Source: Richelia intracellularis
Lineage (GTDB): Bacteria > Cyanobacteriota > Cyanobacteriia > Cyanobacteriales > Nostocaceae
Length of the DNA stretch: 42,754 nucleotides
Direction: 5' to 3'
Assembly: GCA_000613065.1 (NCBI GenBank)
Contig: CBZS010000632.1
Coordinates: 1-42,754 of the forward strand
Positions within the stretch are counted from its first letter, which is position 1. Each line of letters opens with the position of its first letter. The notes beneath the pieces were generated by a model. It had not been told where the DNA came from and did no database searches. It saw nothing but the letters and a program-made list of their open reading frames with translations. This document shows, in pieces, positions 1-9,792 of this stretch. A program made the position numbers and the translations under genes.

Positions 1-1255
1 TAAACAAGCAGTAAGAACAGTCAGCATATCATTACTATCCATACCGGCTCCATTAGATTTTTGGCGATTACTACGTTTCAAAGATTGCTCTAGGTTTAAA
101 GCATTAAGAGCTATTCGCCGCAGAAATGCTAAGTTTTGTGGAGCATAACCAGCAGGGACACGACAAGGATCTTCAGAAAAAGTCACATCTAAAGTCCAAT
201 GCAACCCATTTCCCACACCCCAATGAAGACGAATCACTTGTCTTAACTTACGAGTATCACAATTTAAACTAGTTAGATAAAACTAAACTTCACGGCTTGT
301 TTGATTCCAAAGATTTCGATTTCGTACCCGCACAACCATGACAACGCATTTAAGACCAACCCAATTGTCTTGGTTATGCAAAGTTTGCAGTTGAGAAATA
401 GGAACACACCAAATTTGACGTTTTTCAGTACGATGATGACCTTTCTCTACCCGTTTATCATAACTATGGATAATACCTTTAAAGCCTTGAGATAATTGTT
501 GTTAAAACCAATTTTTAACTTGCCCATAAAGTGTAGGATGATTACCTTTGAGTGCTAAAACATAATTTGCTTTTGCATTAGACATTTGGGATGCAATTGC
601 TGTTTGCGTACCCATGGCATCAATGGTAATAATACATCCAGCCATGTCTAATAATTCCAATCATGCAGGGATTCCTGTAATTTCATTCCATTGATTTATC
701 GTCCTGATTTACTTGTCCTAAAACAAGACGATGTTCACTCGACCATGCATTAACTAGATGGGCGTTGCATAAGTGCGGAATCATTTCACTCAATTTTCAA
801 CGATTTATCAATGGTTTCAAACCCTAATTCATCCCGGACTTATGCAACGCCACTAGATGTAACGCTGATTTACCCTGTTTTCTATCATAGGAACCATTGA
901 GGGTCTTACCATCAATGGGAATTACCTGTGCTGCGGCTTCAACTATTGATTCTACCCAACGTCGAAAGCATAGCTCAAATACTTTTGGGTTAATGGGTTC
1001 AAACACCTATCGAAAGTTATCTGCACTTGGGATGCCCTCTGGTAAAGCTAAAAACTGCTCCAACCACTCGTATTTACTCAATCCATAATTTTCCATGTCC
1101 TCCCATCCCTTACCTCCTGCAATCACTGATAGTATTCCAATGATTAAAATATCTGTTAATAAATGGATACGGGTTCTTTCTACACGTGGGTCTTCTATTT
1201 CACTAAAAACTAATGACATTTTTTCTGTCAATGCAGTGGCATTGGCTATACTCAA
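1..1255 (-). pseudogene. ISAs1-family transposase (H-repeat type), disrupted
   Basis: Reading from 1255 downwards gives the N-terminal DDE_Tnp_1-associated region (LTDILIIGILSVIAGGKGW, then FLALPEGIPSADNFR) and the start of the catalytic domain (VIPIDGKTLNGSYDR, whose D is expected to be the first catalytic acid). A frame break near 1006 separates ADNFR from VFEPINPKVFE. The MITE at 761-851 then splits the gene after SALHLV. The remaining C-terminal part, down to base 1, is recognisable only by nucleotide similarity to the copy at 18281-19477 and carries further stops. The likely initiator is the TTG at 1255, in front of SIANATA. It is certainly inactive in cis. Confidence 0.85.
761..851. mobile_element. 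91-bp MITE, copy 1
   Basis: This 91-bp element begins GGCGTTGCATAAGTGCGG and ends ACTTATGCAACGCC. It is flanked by the perfect 8-bp direct repeat ACTAGATG (753-760 and 852-859). The homologous uninterrupted sequence in the ISAs1 copy near 19070 contains ACTAGATG once, so this is a genuine insertion with an 8-bp target duplication. It encodes nothing. Confidence 0.93.
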
Positions 1256-1728
1256 ATTTTTTGAGCTTTTAATCTTTGGTTTTGAAGATTTGAAACCCGT
1301 AGGCGCAAGCCTTCTTGTCAGAGATAGGATTAGACTAATCCGTTCAGTTAAGATAGACCCTTTGCGTCCTTAGCATACGACTTAACTTCTTTAATACTTA
1401 AATCTCCATTTTTGTGCCCCACGAAGCGTTCCCCAGTTGCGTCAACTTTTTTTTGGGGATGCCCCTCCAGTAGCCCCCCAAAGGGCGTTGGCGTAGCCTG
1501 CCCTTTGCCACGAAGTCCCCGTCATTGGCGTTCGCACTTGACAATCAAGACATACGCCACAAGTATGTACAAAAATCTGTAATTTTCACTACAAAATTAG
1601 ATGCGCTTACCCTGGGATTATTTGCTTCTGCATATTCCATAATTCTGTGTGTGAATAAAACCAATATCCCCTTAATTTATTGTCTATTGGTTATTAGTTA
1701 ATGCAGAACTAACAACCAATAGAAACGA

Positions 1729-2250
1729 TTAATTAATTCCCAACAATTCCACATCAAAAATGAGAGTTGCATTGGGGGGAATGACACCACCAGCACCACG
1801 AGAACCATAGCCTAACTCGGGAGGTATAGTCAGCTCGCGACGTTCTCCCACCTTCATGCTTCCAACTCCCTCATCCCAGCCTTTGATGACTTGTCCTACA
1901 CCGATTTTAAACTTGAAAGGAGTACCGCGATCGCGGGAGCTATCAAATTTACTTCCATCTTCTAGAGTTCCAGTGTAGTGAACTGTAACTGTTTCCCCAG
2001 TACTGGGACATTCTCCTTCCCCTGGTGTGATAATTTGATACTTTAAACCAGAGGGGCTAGTAACGGTATCAGACATATTATTATTTTTTGCAATTAAGGT
2101 ATTTTTGTCAGTTTTAATAGTGGGGGTTGTTGTGGCAGTAGTCAACTGTGATGCAACGGCAGTATTCTGTGGTGTACCACCAATTTGTCCTACAACCAAA
2201 ACAACTACACATATGAGCGTGAAGCCCAAGCTAAGTAAAATCGCTTTCAA
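1729..2250 (-). CDS. FKBP-type peptidyl-prolyl cis-trans isomerase
   Basis: The 173-residue protein has a hydrophobic N-terminal segment (about residues 3-22), which suggests a signal peptide or membrane anchor and a periplasmic or lumenal location. A Thr/Asn-rich linker follows, then one FKBP domain (about 65-173). The FKBP pocket is intact: [13 protein letters not shown], the VIKGWDEG loop with its tryptophan, and ELGYGSRG before IPPNATL. The family catalyses proline cis-trans isomerisation and assists folding. The gene lies 82 bp downstream of the phasin-like gene on the same strand, so they may share a transcript. The ATG at 2250 is chosen because the hydrophobic segment starts right after it. 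Inactivation is not indicated. Confidence 0.93.
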   Translation of the reverse strand: MKAILLSLGFTLICVVVLVVGQIGGTPQNTAVASQLTTATTTPTIKTDKNTLIAKNNNMSDTVTSPSGLKYQIITPGEGECPSTGETVTVHYTGTLEDGSKFDSSRDRGTPFKFKIGVGQVIKGWDEGVGSMKVGERRELTIPPELGYGSRGAGGVIPPNATLIFDVELLGIN

Positions 2251-2332
2251 AATATTTCCTCCCTACTCAGGTGGTTCGAGAATTAGATTATCAGTAAGTA
2301 GAATACATTGGGTGGAAATTAGCAATTCCTAT

Positions 2333-2656
2333 CTAACGCCAAAGTTTATTTTCTAAGTCCCTGACTTGACGTTCTAATCTATCGATTCTTCCCCTTAATT
2401 CGTCCATTTCGTTTTGGCGAGCTACCCCTAAGTCTTGCAGCATATTTCGCATTTGTCTTTGCATTTGGTCCTCCCAACCACCTTGCTCAGACTTTAACTG
2501 CTCTACCATGTCATCCATAACAGCTTTAGCTTGCTCAGGATCGAGTTTGCCATCTTTGACTAGTTGTTCGCTGGCTTCTTTGAGTTTGTCGGCAACTATT
2601 GATGTTGTCCCAATTCCCAGCATTACTATTTGTTGCATCCAGTTATTGTTATCCAT
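2333..2656 (-). CDS. Phasin-like small coiled-coil protein
   Basis: The 107-residue protein has a weakly hydrophobic N-terminus (VMLGIGTTSIVADKLKEASE), an acidic amphipathic helix, and a strongly heptad-patterned C-terminus (DELRGRIDRLERQVRDLENK, about residues 84-104). This architecture matches the cyanobacterial proteins annotated as phasin family or polyhydroxyalkanoate-granule associated. The specific role here is unknown. There is no signal peptide, so a cytoplasmic location is likely. A GGAA-type Shine-Dalgarno sequence (CAGGAAAGGAG on the coding strand) precedes the ATG. An alternative reading is a generic coiled-coil regulator. Confidence 0.8.
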   Translation of the reverse strand: MDNNNWMQQIVMLGIGTTSIVADKLKEASEQLVKDGKLDPEQAKAVMDDMVEQLKSEQGGWEDQMQRQMRNMLQDLGVARQNEMDELRGRIDRLERQVRDLENKLWR

Positions 2657-3136
2657 ACTCCTTTCCTGTAATATTTAACAAATAACCAACTCCTGCTCTT
2701 TAGTGTAGCTAATCAAGCTATTTTCAGGAATTGGTAACGAACATTTGGAATTTGAAGTTAATAATAAATATATCTCCCGATTCCCTACTGCTAGTTTACT
2801 TACCTAGAAGTGAAACGTCAGGAAGAGGGAGGCAAGTGATTATGCTGTTCAAATGGATTAGGAAGTTAAAATAGTAAGAAAGAATAACTATTTATATAAG
2901 AAAATTAACAAGACCAACCCAATACAAATGATCTGAATAGGTGGTTACGAAGCTAGGAAGGGAGTATAGGTGTTGCTGAATCAGGGGATGATTTCACTAA
3001 ATTTTCAACTATTTCTCAATGGTTTAAAATGCTAATTCATCCCGCACTTATGCAACGCCGGAGTATAAATTTCTCATAAGTTATTCAATATATAAATAAT
3101 TGGGTTAGTCCACATTTCGGTATCCATTTTCAACTC
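2657..3136. other. Intergenic, AT-rich, no gene
   Basis: I see no coding sequence here. The segment holds the upstream region of the phasin-like gene and, at 2970-3060, a MITE listed separately. Confidence 0.7.
2970..3060. mobile_element. 91-bp MITE, copy 2
   Basis: This 91-bp element starts GGTGTTGCTGAATCAGGGG and ends GCACTTATGCAACGCC. The perfect 8-bp direct repeat GGAGTATA flanks it at 2962-2969 and 3061-3068. The left arm carries the TGAATCAG block instead of the ATAAGTGC block, so the terminal inverted repeat is imperfect. Confidence 0.93.
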
Positions 3137-3334
3137 ATACTAATTTAAGATGAAGCTGCATATAATAGAGCCAAGCAAACTTGAACGGATTAAATACTCA
3201 TGATCCGCCCATTTAAGAGGATATTTTAAAAGTCGAAGTGAGTTACAAATCATGGAAGTCGCTTGACCATGATACGTATCATTCCAATATAGATTAAAGT
3301 CTCAGAAGTTTCAGGTAGCCTTTCATAGTCCTTA

Positions 3335-4687
3335 GATTATTTTTGAAAAATAAATTACCGGCTAAAGCGGTTGAATCAAGATATCCCATTTGGGCAACAG
3401 TGGATTTCGCTGTAATCTAGACTCGACTTGTTTCATAGCTTTCTTTGTTAGAGAAATCCCTTTTTGGTAAACAGTTTTACTTAAACTCAAGATAGGATAT
3501 AAGCTTTTCCAAGTCATATTCGAAGCCCAGGAAAGCATGACTTCAACATCAACAAGCTTCGCCCCCCCATTCCAATGCTGGTCAATAATATCCCAACAAC
3601 CCTCTATGGGATTATTGTATTTACTATGGTAAGGAGGATAGTAAAGCAATTGAATTGGTATATTTAGCAGATCAACAAACTCAACCATCCTTTTTTTTAA
3701 TTGAGTTCTTACTCCACTACTTTCCGGACCATTATCAACTTTAATTTGTATCAGTTCGGTATCCTGCTTTTGTTCTGGTGTCATTGTCTTCCACCATTTA
3801 ATTAGAGTATCAACAATAAAATCCCTGGTTTTATAAGAAGAACTACCAAAGTTAATATAAAATAATTGCCCACTATCTTCATCAATAATCCCACAGGGAG
3901 TATATTTTTCTGTGCATCTCATATCATGACCCTCAGCTTGATTGTCTCCTCTGGTTTTTCCACCACGAGAATAACCCCCGATATTAACGGTAGCTTTGCA
4001 ATCCATGCTTAGTGGTTTGAGTTTGAGGCTTGTTTGTTGATTGCGGCTCAAATTCTTTGATGTTGTTGAAGATATCATGGGTTTGTGGAATTTTTTTTGA
4101 GGTTTGGGTTTTACTACTTTACGAAGACCATAGCCCATTCGATTCAATACTTGTGCCATTGTACTGGGGCAAGGCAATTGCTCCTGGCTAAATCCCTGTT
4201 CTTTGAGTTTTTCTAGTGCGGATGTTGCTGTTAACCGGGTATAGGCTAAGGAAGTTTTAAATGTTGGGTCTTGTTGAGAATAAGATTCTGCAATTTATCC
4301 CAGGGATAATGCCACAACAGAAGAGGTTGTTTCTCCTGCCAACCCTTTGCTGTGCTAAAGGCTGATTGTAATCCCACACAGATTATCCCTGTTCTTTTTT
4401 CCCCTAACCCTAACTCTATATTTTCTCTACCCGAACCGAATACTGTTTGTGCTAACCTTGCTCTACCTTGGCAATATTTCAACGTTATCTGAGCTTGAAA
4501 GCCCCGACGTTCTACTCCATTCATTTTCGATGCTGCCAACCGCAAGTCTTCTATTTGTTTGTGATCTTGTTAATGATTTGGGTTCCTCTGCTGGATCTAG
4601 CATACTCCAAAATACTTGCCCCTGCTTTTTTACTCATCAACATTACATCTTACTTTCATTGGTAAATTCTTTCTTATAAATCACCTG
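3335..4687 (-). mobile_element. ISAzo13-like element inserted in the IS5-family transposase gene
   Basis: The boundaries are inferred from the points where the host IS5 transposase reading is lost (after CRRLS near 4688) and resumes (DYERLP near 3334). They are accurate only to a few bases. The two ends share a weak inverted similarity (GATTTATAAGAAAG and GATTATTTTTGAAA). A clean target duplication could not be identified. Confidence 0.7.
3362..4637 (-). pseudogene. ISAzo13-family transposase, frameshifted
   Basis: Three reading frames must be joined. Codons from ATG 4637 encode MSKKAGASILEYARSSRGTQ, and a frame change near 4550 leads to the segment 4246-4545 (RRGFQAQITLKYCQGRARLA and so on). 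A second frame change near 4250 leads to the catalytic part (3362-4240), with MDCKATVNIGGYSRGG, KVDNGPESSG and YYPPYHSKYNNPIEGCW, the latter typical of the Rhodopirellula-type DDE transposase domain. Total length is close to the family norm of about 400 residues. The frame breaks make it non-functional. Confidence 0.85.
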
Positions 4688-5494
4688 ACTTAATCTTCTA
4701 CACCAATTGAGCCACCCGAAAGTTCGTTCTACAACCCAACGTTTTGGTAAAAGGGTAAAACCCTTCTTTTCTAAGAGTCTGAGAACCACTTCCACAATCC
4801 AACGAAAAACATCGATTATCCAGTGGGCAAAATCTTCCCCCCCATATCCTCTGTCCATCCAGATAGTGTGCAGTCTTTTAACTTTATCTTTCATCTGATA
4901 AACCTGCCAGAAGGTAGACGTTTAGCCCCTGCAGGTTCTGGCACACTTGCACAAGTAACCAAGACTCGCAAAACTAGCCCTAACAAGTCAACCGTAATAA
5001 ATCGCTTACGTCCATGTATTTGTTTTCCTGGGTCGAAACCAACATCCGTACAAATCATGGTTGGTGTTTCAACTGATTGGCTATCAAAGGCTACTTCCCA
5101 TGGACTTGGTTCTCGACTGGCTCCTACCCGAACCCATTGATATAGTTTGTCATGAACCTGAACCCAAGTACGGTCTTTGCCCCATCTTCTGAAATAGCCA
5201 TAGACTGTAGACCAAGGTGGTAAATCTCCTGGTAATGCCCGCCATGTACATCCTTGACACAGTAAATATAAAATCGCGTTTACTACTGGGTACATACAAT
5301 ACATGTTGTTTTACGTGGACGACCACCTGGTTTTGCCTCTGGAAACAGCTGTGGGATTAACTCCCACTGTTCCCACGTTAAATTGCTAGGATAATTCTTC
5401 GTCATTTGCTCACGGGGTGCTGTTTTCTATAATTCTCAGCATATGCCTTGTGAGCTTTTTTATCATACCTCCGACCTTTTAAAACATCCTCTAA

Positions 5495-5978
5495 GATTGA
5501 GAACACGCACAGCGAAGAGGAACTAAAAAAACTGCTACAGACAGCCAGCTTGGGAAACCAGAAAGAAAAACTACAAATGTTGTGGTGGCTCAATGCCGAG
5601 TGGAGAAGTAAAGGAGCAGCAATAAATCGGGAAACCCTTAGCTAGAGATACTTCAACAGTGACAAGATGGTTGCAAAAGTATAGAACTGGTGGTTTGTCT
5701 GGCTTATTAGAAATGAAGAAAGCGGCAGGAGCAAAACGAAAAATAAATGATGATGCGATGGCAGCACTCATACAGGAGTTAAAAACAGGAAAAGGGTTTA
5801 GTAGCTATGGTCGGATGGTGGGATAGTAGAATCGCTGAAAAAAGAGCATGGACTTGATATTGAGTATGGAACGGTTTATGCATTGGTTCGATATGCATTG
5901 GGAGCAAAACTAAAAGTACCACGTCATCAAAGCTACAAACAGGATGTAAAGCTGGTATCTGAGTTAAAAAAATACTCG
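5495..5978 (+). pseudogene. IS630-like transposase N-terminal helix-turn-helix fragment, copy A
   Basis: After a one-base frame break (the reading AAINRETL continues as ARDTSTVTRWLQKY), the product has a winged helix-turn-helix pattern (TVTRWLQKYRTGGLSGLLEM, then KINDDAMAALIQEL). This matches the start of IS630-family transposases. It stops after about 150 codons with no DDE domain. A further small insertion near 5815 (GGTCGGATGGTGGGATAG against GGTGGGATAG in copy B) breaks the frame again. It lies beside a MITE at 5979. Confidence 0.75.
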
Positions 5979-6069
5979 GGCGTAGCTGAATCAGCGGATG
6001 ATTTCACTAAATTTTCAAGGATTTATCAATGATTTCAAACCCTAATTCATCCCGCACTTATGCAACGCC
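5979..6069. mobile_element. 91-bp MITE, copy 3
   Basis: This 91-bp element starts GGCGTAGCTGAATCAGCGG and ends GCACTTATGCAACGCC. The flanks AATACTCG (5971-5978) and AAAACTCG (6070-6077) agree at 7 of 8 positions. The empty site is visible in the second IS630-like copy near 27380 (AAAACTCGGTATA). Confidence 0.9.
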
Positions 6070-6085
6070 AAAACTCGGTATCATT

Positions 6086-7569
6086 CTCAAAAGTAATAGA
6101 AATTGCAGTTTCATAAGTGCGGGATGAATTAGCCATGATTATATTCACGCTAAATATTATTTTCCCTTGCCCAAACTTTCCCTCAATACTATTACGAATC
6201 CTCTCAGATTCATTTGCTTGTCTTGTTTGTTCTTTACTCACATTAGCTGGAGCTGTCACCAAAGGTGGACGACTCATTTTTATACCTCGTTTTTTACACC
6301 AAGCTCTGTTTTCTCTAGTCCGATAAATTTTATCTACATGAACAGATTCCGGATAATAACCAGTGTAGTTTTTTAAACCTTCTACTTGTGTTTTAAGTCT
6401 GCTGATTCATTAAAGTTATCCCAACTAATATGGTCTAAGAATACATATCCGTCAAAATAACTAGCCGATAATTTCGCGCCAAATTCTACGGATTGTCTGG
6501 GTTACCCTCTGACGATAGGGCGAATGTGTGGTTGGTTTAGACTCAGAATCGCGTCTGAGATGCTTTGTTTTTTATTTTCATATAAGCATAACTGTTGACG
6601 ATAGACTTCTGTGACCACTAACAACATTTTATATTGTCTTTTGGTTCAAGCTGAGAATGTTGCTCCTAAACTGATTAGACCCTGAATATGAGATAGGTTT
6701 ATTTTAATATATTGAATTTTTATTTTTATGGCTTTACTTCTTTGTTTGTGCCGAATACGACTTTTGTCTGCCACTACTATATAGTCTTTTCTTGCCAATT
6801 TTCGATAAGTCCTTGGCTTTTTATCTAATCTTCCCTTTATCTGATCAGAAAGAGAATCTATAATTATTTATGTTTGTTTTCTGGCTTTATTTAATATGCC
6901 TAAATCTGTTGGATAGCTAAGATCAATTGACGCACAAGTCGCATCTAATATTAATTTACCTCTATTTTTTGATTCTAAAACCTTTTGTGTTTCTTTTTTT
7001 CGTCTGCTTCCTCAAAGGTCGTCTCTTGTATTTTTTTTCCATCATCTGATTGACTTTATTCACCACATTGGCACTGATTCTTTCACGAAAATGTACTAGC
7101 GTCGATGCATCAAATGGTGCTTCATTAATATAATATGACATTCCTATAAAGTAATGTAGATAAGGGTTATCTTTTATTTGTTCTACTGTTTGCCTATCGC
7201 TTATCCCCAATTTTTTTTTTGATTATTAATGCACCTAATGTCATGCGAAATGACGTTGCTGGTGCGCCCATTTCTTCCGAGAAAAGGCTCGCATATTCAT
7301 CTTAAAATTCTTGCCAGGGAATCAAATCAGCCATCATTACCCAGCTATTTTCACAAGACAACTTCCCCTCAAATGGCAGAAGGAACTTTGATGCTGAAAT
7401 TTGAGTTTGCTCTGATTTACTGTACATAAGTACTAATAGCAGCAGTATTATTACTGGTATTGTTATGCATGGGTTTTGTGCTATCTTCTCCTTTTTTCTT
7501 GCATCTAAATATATTTCTCTGGTCTGATATTGCCACAGCAACTACTTTTTCTCTTTTTTCAGCAAACCC
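6086..7569 (-). mobile_element. IS5-family (DUF772 type) element, copy 1, decayed and truncated
   Basis: The right end at 7569 carries the terminal repeat (read inwards GGGTTTGCTGAAAAAAG), which matches the ends of copy 2 (21204-22102). The left end is missing. The element abuts the IS630-like remnant at about 6086, where the C-terminal codons of its transposase begin. Confidence 0.8.
6093..7427 (-). pseudogene. IS5-family transposase (DUF772 N-terminal domain), multiply frameshifted
   Basis: From ATG 7427 the pieces read MYSKSEQTQISASKF, LPFEGKLSCENSWVMMADLI, then (6962-7210) LGISDRQTVEQIKDNPYLHY and FIGMSYY, then FDASTLVHFRERIS, the DUF772 signature. The C-terminal piece (6093-6277) has GPPLVTAPANVSKEQ and RIRNSIEGKFGQGK, followed by IMANSSRTYETAISITF. 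Several stops and frame changes lie between. The segment MANSSRTYETA differs from the paralogue MAKLSHTSETA because of the 21-nt patch discussed in the findings. It is inactive. Confidence 0.85.
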
Positions 7570-7611
7570 TACTGAACACTTTGGAGGATCGCACCGCCAT
7601 TCTCTATTTTC

Positions 7612-9480
7612 TTAGAATGGGTTACTAGTGATTGAAAAATAAATCCCATTTTCCTGCAAACTTCTTTTCTCACCACCCACCCCTATTAAGGGAATACCCC
7701 AGTCTAAACGGATGCTAAATAAATTTCCCTGTACCAGTTGCAAACCTAAACCCACAGATGCAAGGGTATTATTTTTTGGTGCCTGAAAAGCACTATTCCA
7801 AGTAGTACCTAAATCTGCAAAGGGAACCACTTGTAAGAGTGTTTGGGACTTTTTGAGAATGGGTAAACGTAATTCTGTAGAAAGGATCGCTCCATTATCA
7901 CTTAACAGAAAATCTTGTCGATAACCGCGAACGCTACCCAAACCACCCAAACTAAATTGTTCTGTGGGTAGAAGAGAACCATCGGATAATTGCACATCCC
8001 CACGTAGCATTAGCATGGTATCAGGGGCTAATAATTTAATCCATTGCCCTTGACCGCGCCAGCTTAAAAATCTACTATCAGGAGCATTATCATTAACAGA
8101 TGCATTTAAAGCACCAATACCCAGATTAAATTGTGATCGCAATGCAAAAACATGACTGCGATCGCGTTGTGTCCATTCTTGGAACAATGTTACTGCAGAA
8201 ATCCGAGTACGTCCGTCATTGTCTGCACCAGCAGACAGGGGAAAGGGAACATCTAACAGGGAAGTTTTACTCACTGAGTGGGATGCGGTAATCCCTAGAT
8301 TAAATTCTTTATTAACGTTTTGAAATAATGGTTGACGAAATGTAAGCTCGTAATAACTAGATTTAGAAATAATATCTAGTTCGTTAAAGGGATCTTCAAT
8401 TACGTTACTTGATGTGGTGCCGTAAGCAAAACTGAGGGTGCCATTTTTGGCATTAATAGGCACAGCATAGCTCAAATCGAGGGCATTACTACCATTGGTA
8501 TTGGTATAACCAACAGATAGTTTATCTCCCCATCCTAATAGATTACCTTGGTTGACCTGGGCACGACGGCGAAAACTACCCACACTCGGAGAACGACCAT
8601 TATCTATGGTAAATTGAGTGCCAAAGGTATCGTTTTCGGAAACCTTTACATCTAGAATATTTTGTCCAGGACGGGAACCTGCTGCAAGTTCCGCAGAGAG
8701 TTTACCCACCAGGGAATCTGATTGTAATAATTTTAAGGAATCTAATAAACGGGGAACGTTGACAGGCTTTTTAGTCGCTCTAGCTATACGTCTGCGTATG
8801 TAACTGGAATTAAGCCTTTTGAGTCCACTAACATAAATGCTTTCTAATTCTCCCTCAATTACCCGAATTTTTACTACCCCATCACTCATAGTTTGGGGTG
8901 GAATCAATGCTCCGGAAGTACTGTAACCCTTTTTTATATAGAAGTCAGTAATTGCGGAACGGACTTGAATCAGTTCGCTAAAGGATAGGGGACGATTGGT
9001 AAATTCTTCGAGTACTTTTACCAATTCCTCATCACTAAAAGCAGTGTTACCTTCAAGCTCAAATCTCTTTACAGTAATCTTGGCTGGGGAATTATCATTT
9101 ACAGGGTCAGAATTACTTGATTTATCAGGATTGAGTAATTCTTCAGGTGGAGGGAGTAAAGGAGCTTTCGACTCTTGTTGGGCAGTGGGTAGGGTGAGAA
9201 AGGTACCCTGCTTCTTAGGTAGGGGGACAATATTCGGTTTAATTGTCGATGGTAGGGGAGTTTGAGCAATTAATTCATCTTTCTGAGTTATTTTATCTTT
9301 TCCTGTATTCTCCAGTAGAAGAAGATATTGTTCTTGTTTGTGCTTCGGTGACACTGCTTTAACACTTACAACATCTAGTAGCAATAATATAGGGATCCCC
9401 CAAACACAAAATAAATTAATTTTCCAAACAAAATAAAATAAGAGTAAACTATATCTGGATATATAATGATGTAGTCTCAT
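7612..9480 (-). CDS. TpsB-type outer-membrane transporter (ShlB/FhaC/HecB family)
   Basis: The 622-residue protein has a long hydrophobic N-terminus (about 9-45) acting as a signal sequence and a Pro/Gln-rich linker to about residue 130. A POTRA domain follows (about 132-207, KRFELEGNTAFSDEELVKVL to VVKIRVIEGELESIYVSG), then a C-terminal 16-strand beta barrel of the haemolysin-activator type. The lid-loop motif VRGYRQDF is at 517-524 and the chain ends in phenylalanine, as in Omp85-superfamily barrels. The family exports large beta-helical TpsA exoproteins across the outer membrane. No TpsA partner is visible within the window. The reading frame is intact although transposon remains flank it on one side. 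Confidence 0.92.
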   Translation of the reverse strand: MRLHHYISRYSLLLFYFVWKINLFCVWGIPILLLLDVVSVKAVSPKHKQEQYLLLLENTGKDKITQKDELIAQTPLPSTIKPNIVPLPKKQGTFLTLPTAQQESKAPLLPPPEELLNPDKSSNSDPVNDNSPAKITVKRFELEGNTAFSDEELVKVLEEFTNRPLSFSELIQVRSAITDFYIKKGYSTSGALIPPQTMSDGVVKIRVIEGELESIYVSGLKRLNSSYIRRRIARATKKPVNVPRLLDSLKLLQSDSLVGKLSAELAAGSRPGQNILDVKVSENDTFGTQFTIDNGRSPSVGSFRRRAQVNQGNLLGWGDKLSVGYTNTNGSNALDLSYAVPINAKNGTLSFAYGTTSSNVIEDPFNELDIISKSSYYELTFRQPLFQNVNKEFNLGITASHSVSKTSLLDVPFPLSAGADNDGRTRISAVTLFQEWTQRDRSHVFALRSQFNLGIGALNASVNDNAPDSRFLSWRGQGQWIKLLAPDTMLMLRGDVQLSDGSLLPTEQFSLGGLGSVRGYRQDFLLSDNGAILSTELRLPILKKSQTLLQVVPFADLGTTWNSAFQAPKNNTLASVGLGLQLVQGNLFSIRLDWGIPLIGVGGEKRSLQENGIYFSITSNPF

Positions 9481-9792
9481 CGATTGTCCCTGTATAAAAC
9501 AAGAGAATAAAGCTCAGTAGATGTCAAGTATCAGAGAGGTAACTCAACAACTCCTGGGATCTACCGCTCTCATTTTTCCCTGAATTAAAATAGGACTAAC
9601 ATTAATGTATAAAGAAATACTATAAATCAATTACAGATTCCTGTAAAAATAATTCTAATTAAATCAGATATTGAGAATAGCAATTACATAATCAGTTATT
9701 CAGTTCTTATGAGTACAAAAACATATATTTCTTCCATTGCTAAATATTTGTTACTTCCGGGGGAATTATAAACCTGTAATAGGGAAATAAGC
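9481..9792. other. Intergenic between divergent tpsB-like and toxin-like genes
   Basis: The region is AT-rich and presumably holds both promoters. I see no conserved operator, RNA gene or open frame in it that I can defend. Confidence 0.5.

Larger units (their letters stand above)
1..1615 (-). mobile_element. ISAs1-family insertion sequence, copy 1 (cut by window edge, decayed)
   Basis: The sequence is a close relative of the complete copy at 18264-19955, read on the minus strand. Its right end at 1599-1615 carries the terminal sequence ending in CTTACCCTGG, which matches the other copies. The left end lies outside the window. A 91-bp MITE interrupts it at 761-851, and the paralogous copy near 19064 shows the empty site. 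Bases 1256-1615 are the long non-coding end typical of this element here, full of short inverted repeats such as CCAAAGGGC with GCCCTTTGG. Family assignment rests on the encoded transposase. Confidence 0.85.
3250..5405 (-). pseudogene. IS5-family transposase, split in two pieces
   Basis: The N-terminal piece runs from ATG 5405 to about 4688 and shows the DUF4096-type start (NLTWEQWELIPQLFPEAKPG) and CQGCTWRALPGDLPPWSTVY. It continues with the first catalytic region (VAFDSQSVETP), HGRKRFITVD and the ERTFGWLNWCRRLS motif of the DDE core. The last ~28 residues (DYERLPETSETLIYIGMIR, then VKRLP and stop) lie at 3334-3250, on the far side of the ISAzo13-like insertion. Frameshifts also occur near 5305 and 4893. 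The reconstructed length of about 265 residues is typical. Confidence 0.85.
3217..5491 (-). mobile_element. IS5-family (IS1031-like) element, interrupted by an ISAzo13-like element
   Basis: The ends are inverted repeats: GAGGATATTTTAAAAG at 3217 and, on the other strand, GAGGATGTTTTAAAAG ending at 5491. The 3-bp target duplication TAA lies at 3214-3216 and 5492-5494, which fits the IS1031 group (TNA targets). The paralogous empty site at about 26912 confirms it. Without the inserted ISAzo13-like element, the element is about 0.92 kb, a normal size for this group. Confidence 0.82.
3137..6085 (+). mobile_element. IS630-like remnant, copy A (interrupted by other elements)
   Basis: The segments 3137-3216 and 5492-5978 plus 6070-6085 align with the continuous stretch 26831-27400, once the inserted elements are removed. 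The paralogue reads CATTTAAGATTGAG without interruption. Here that site is split by the IS5-like element (3217-5491) with TAA duplicated on both sides. The remnant carries only an N-terminal helix-turn-helix region of a transposase and no DDE domain. Its 3' part is broken again by a MITE at 5979-6069. Confidence 0.75.

Noticed and set aside
1420-1560. CRISPR-like repeated units (GGCGTTGGCG, GCGTTCGCAC) in the ISAs1 end
   Set aside because: The repeats are short, palindromic, not regularly spaced and contain no spacers; they belong to the transposon end.
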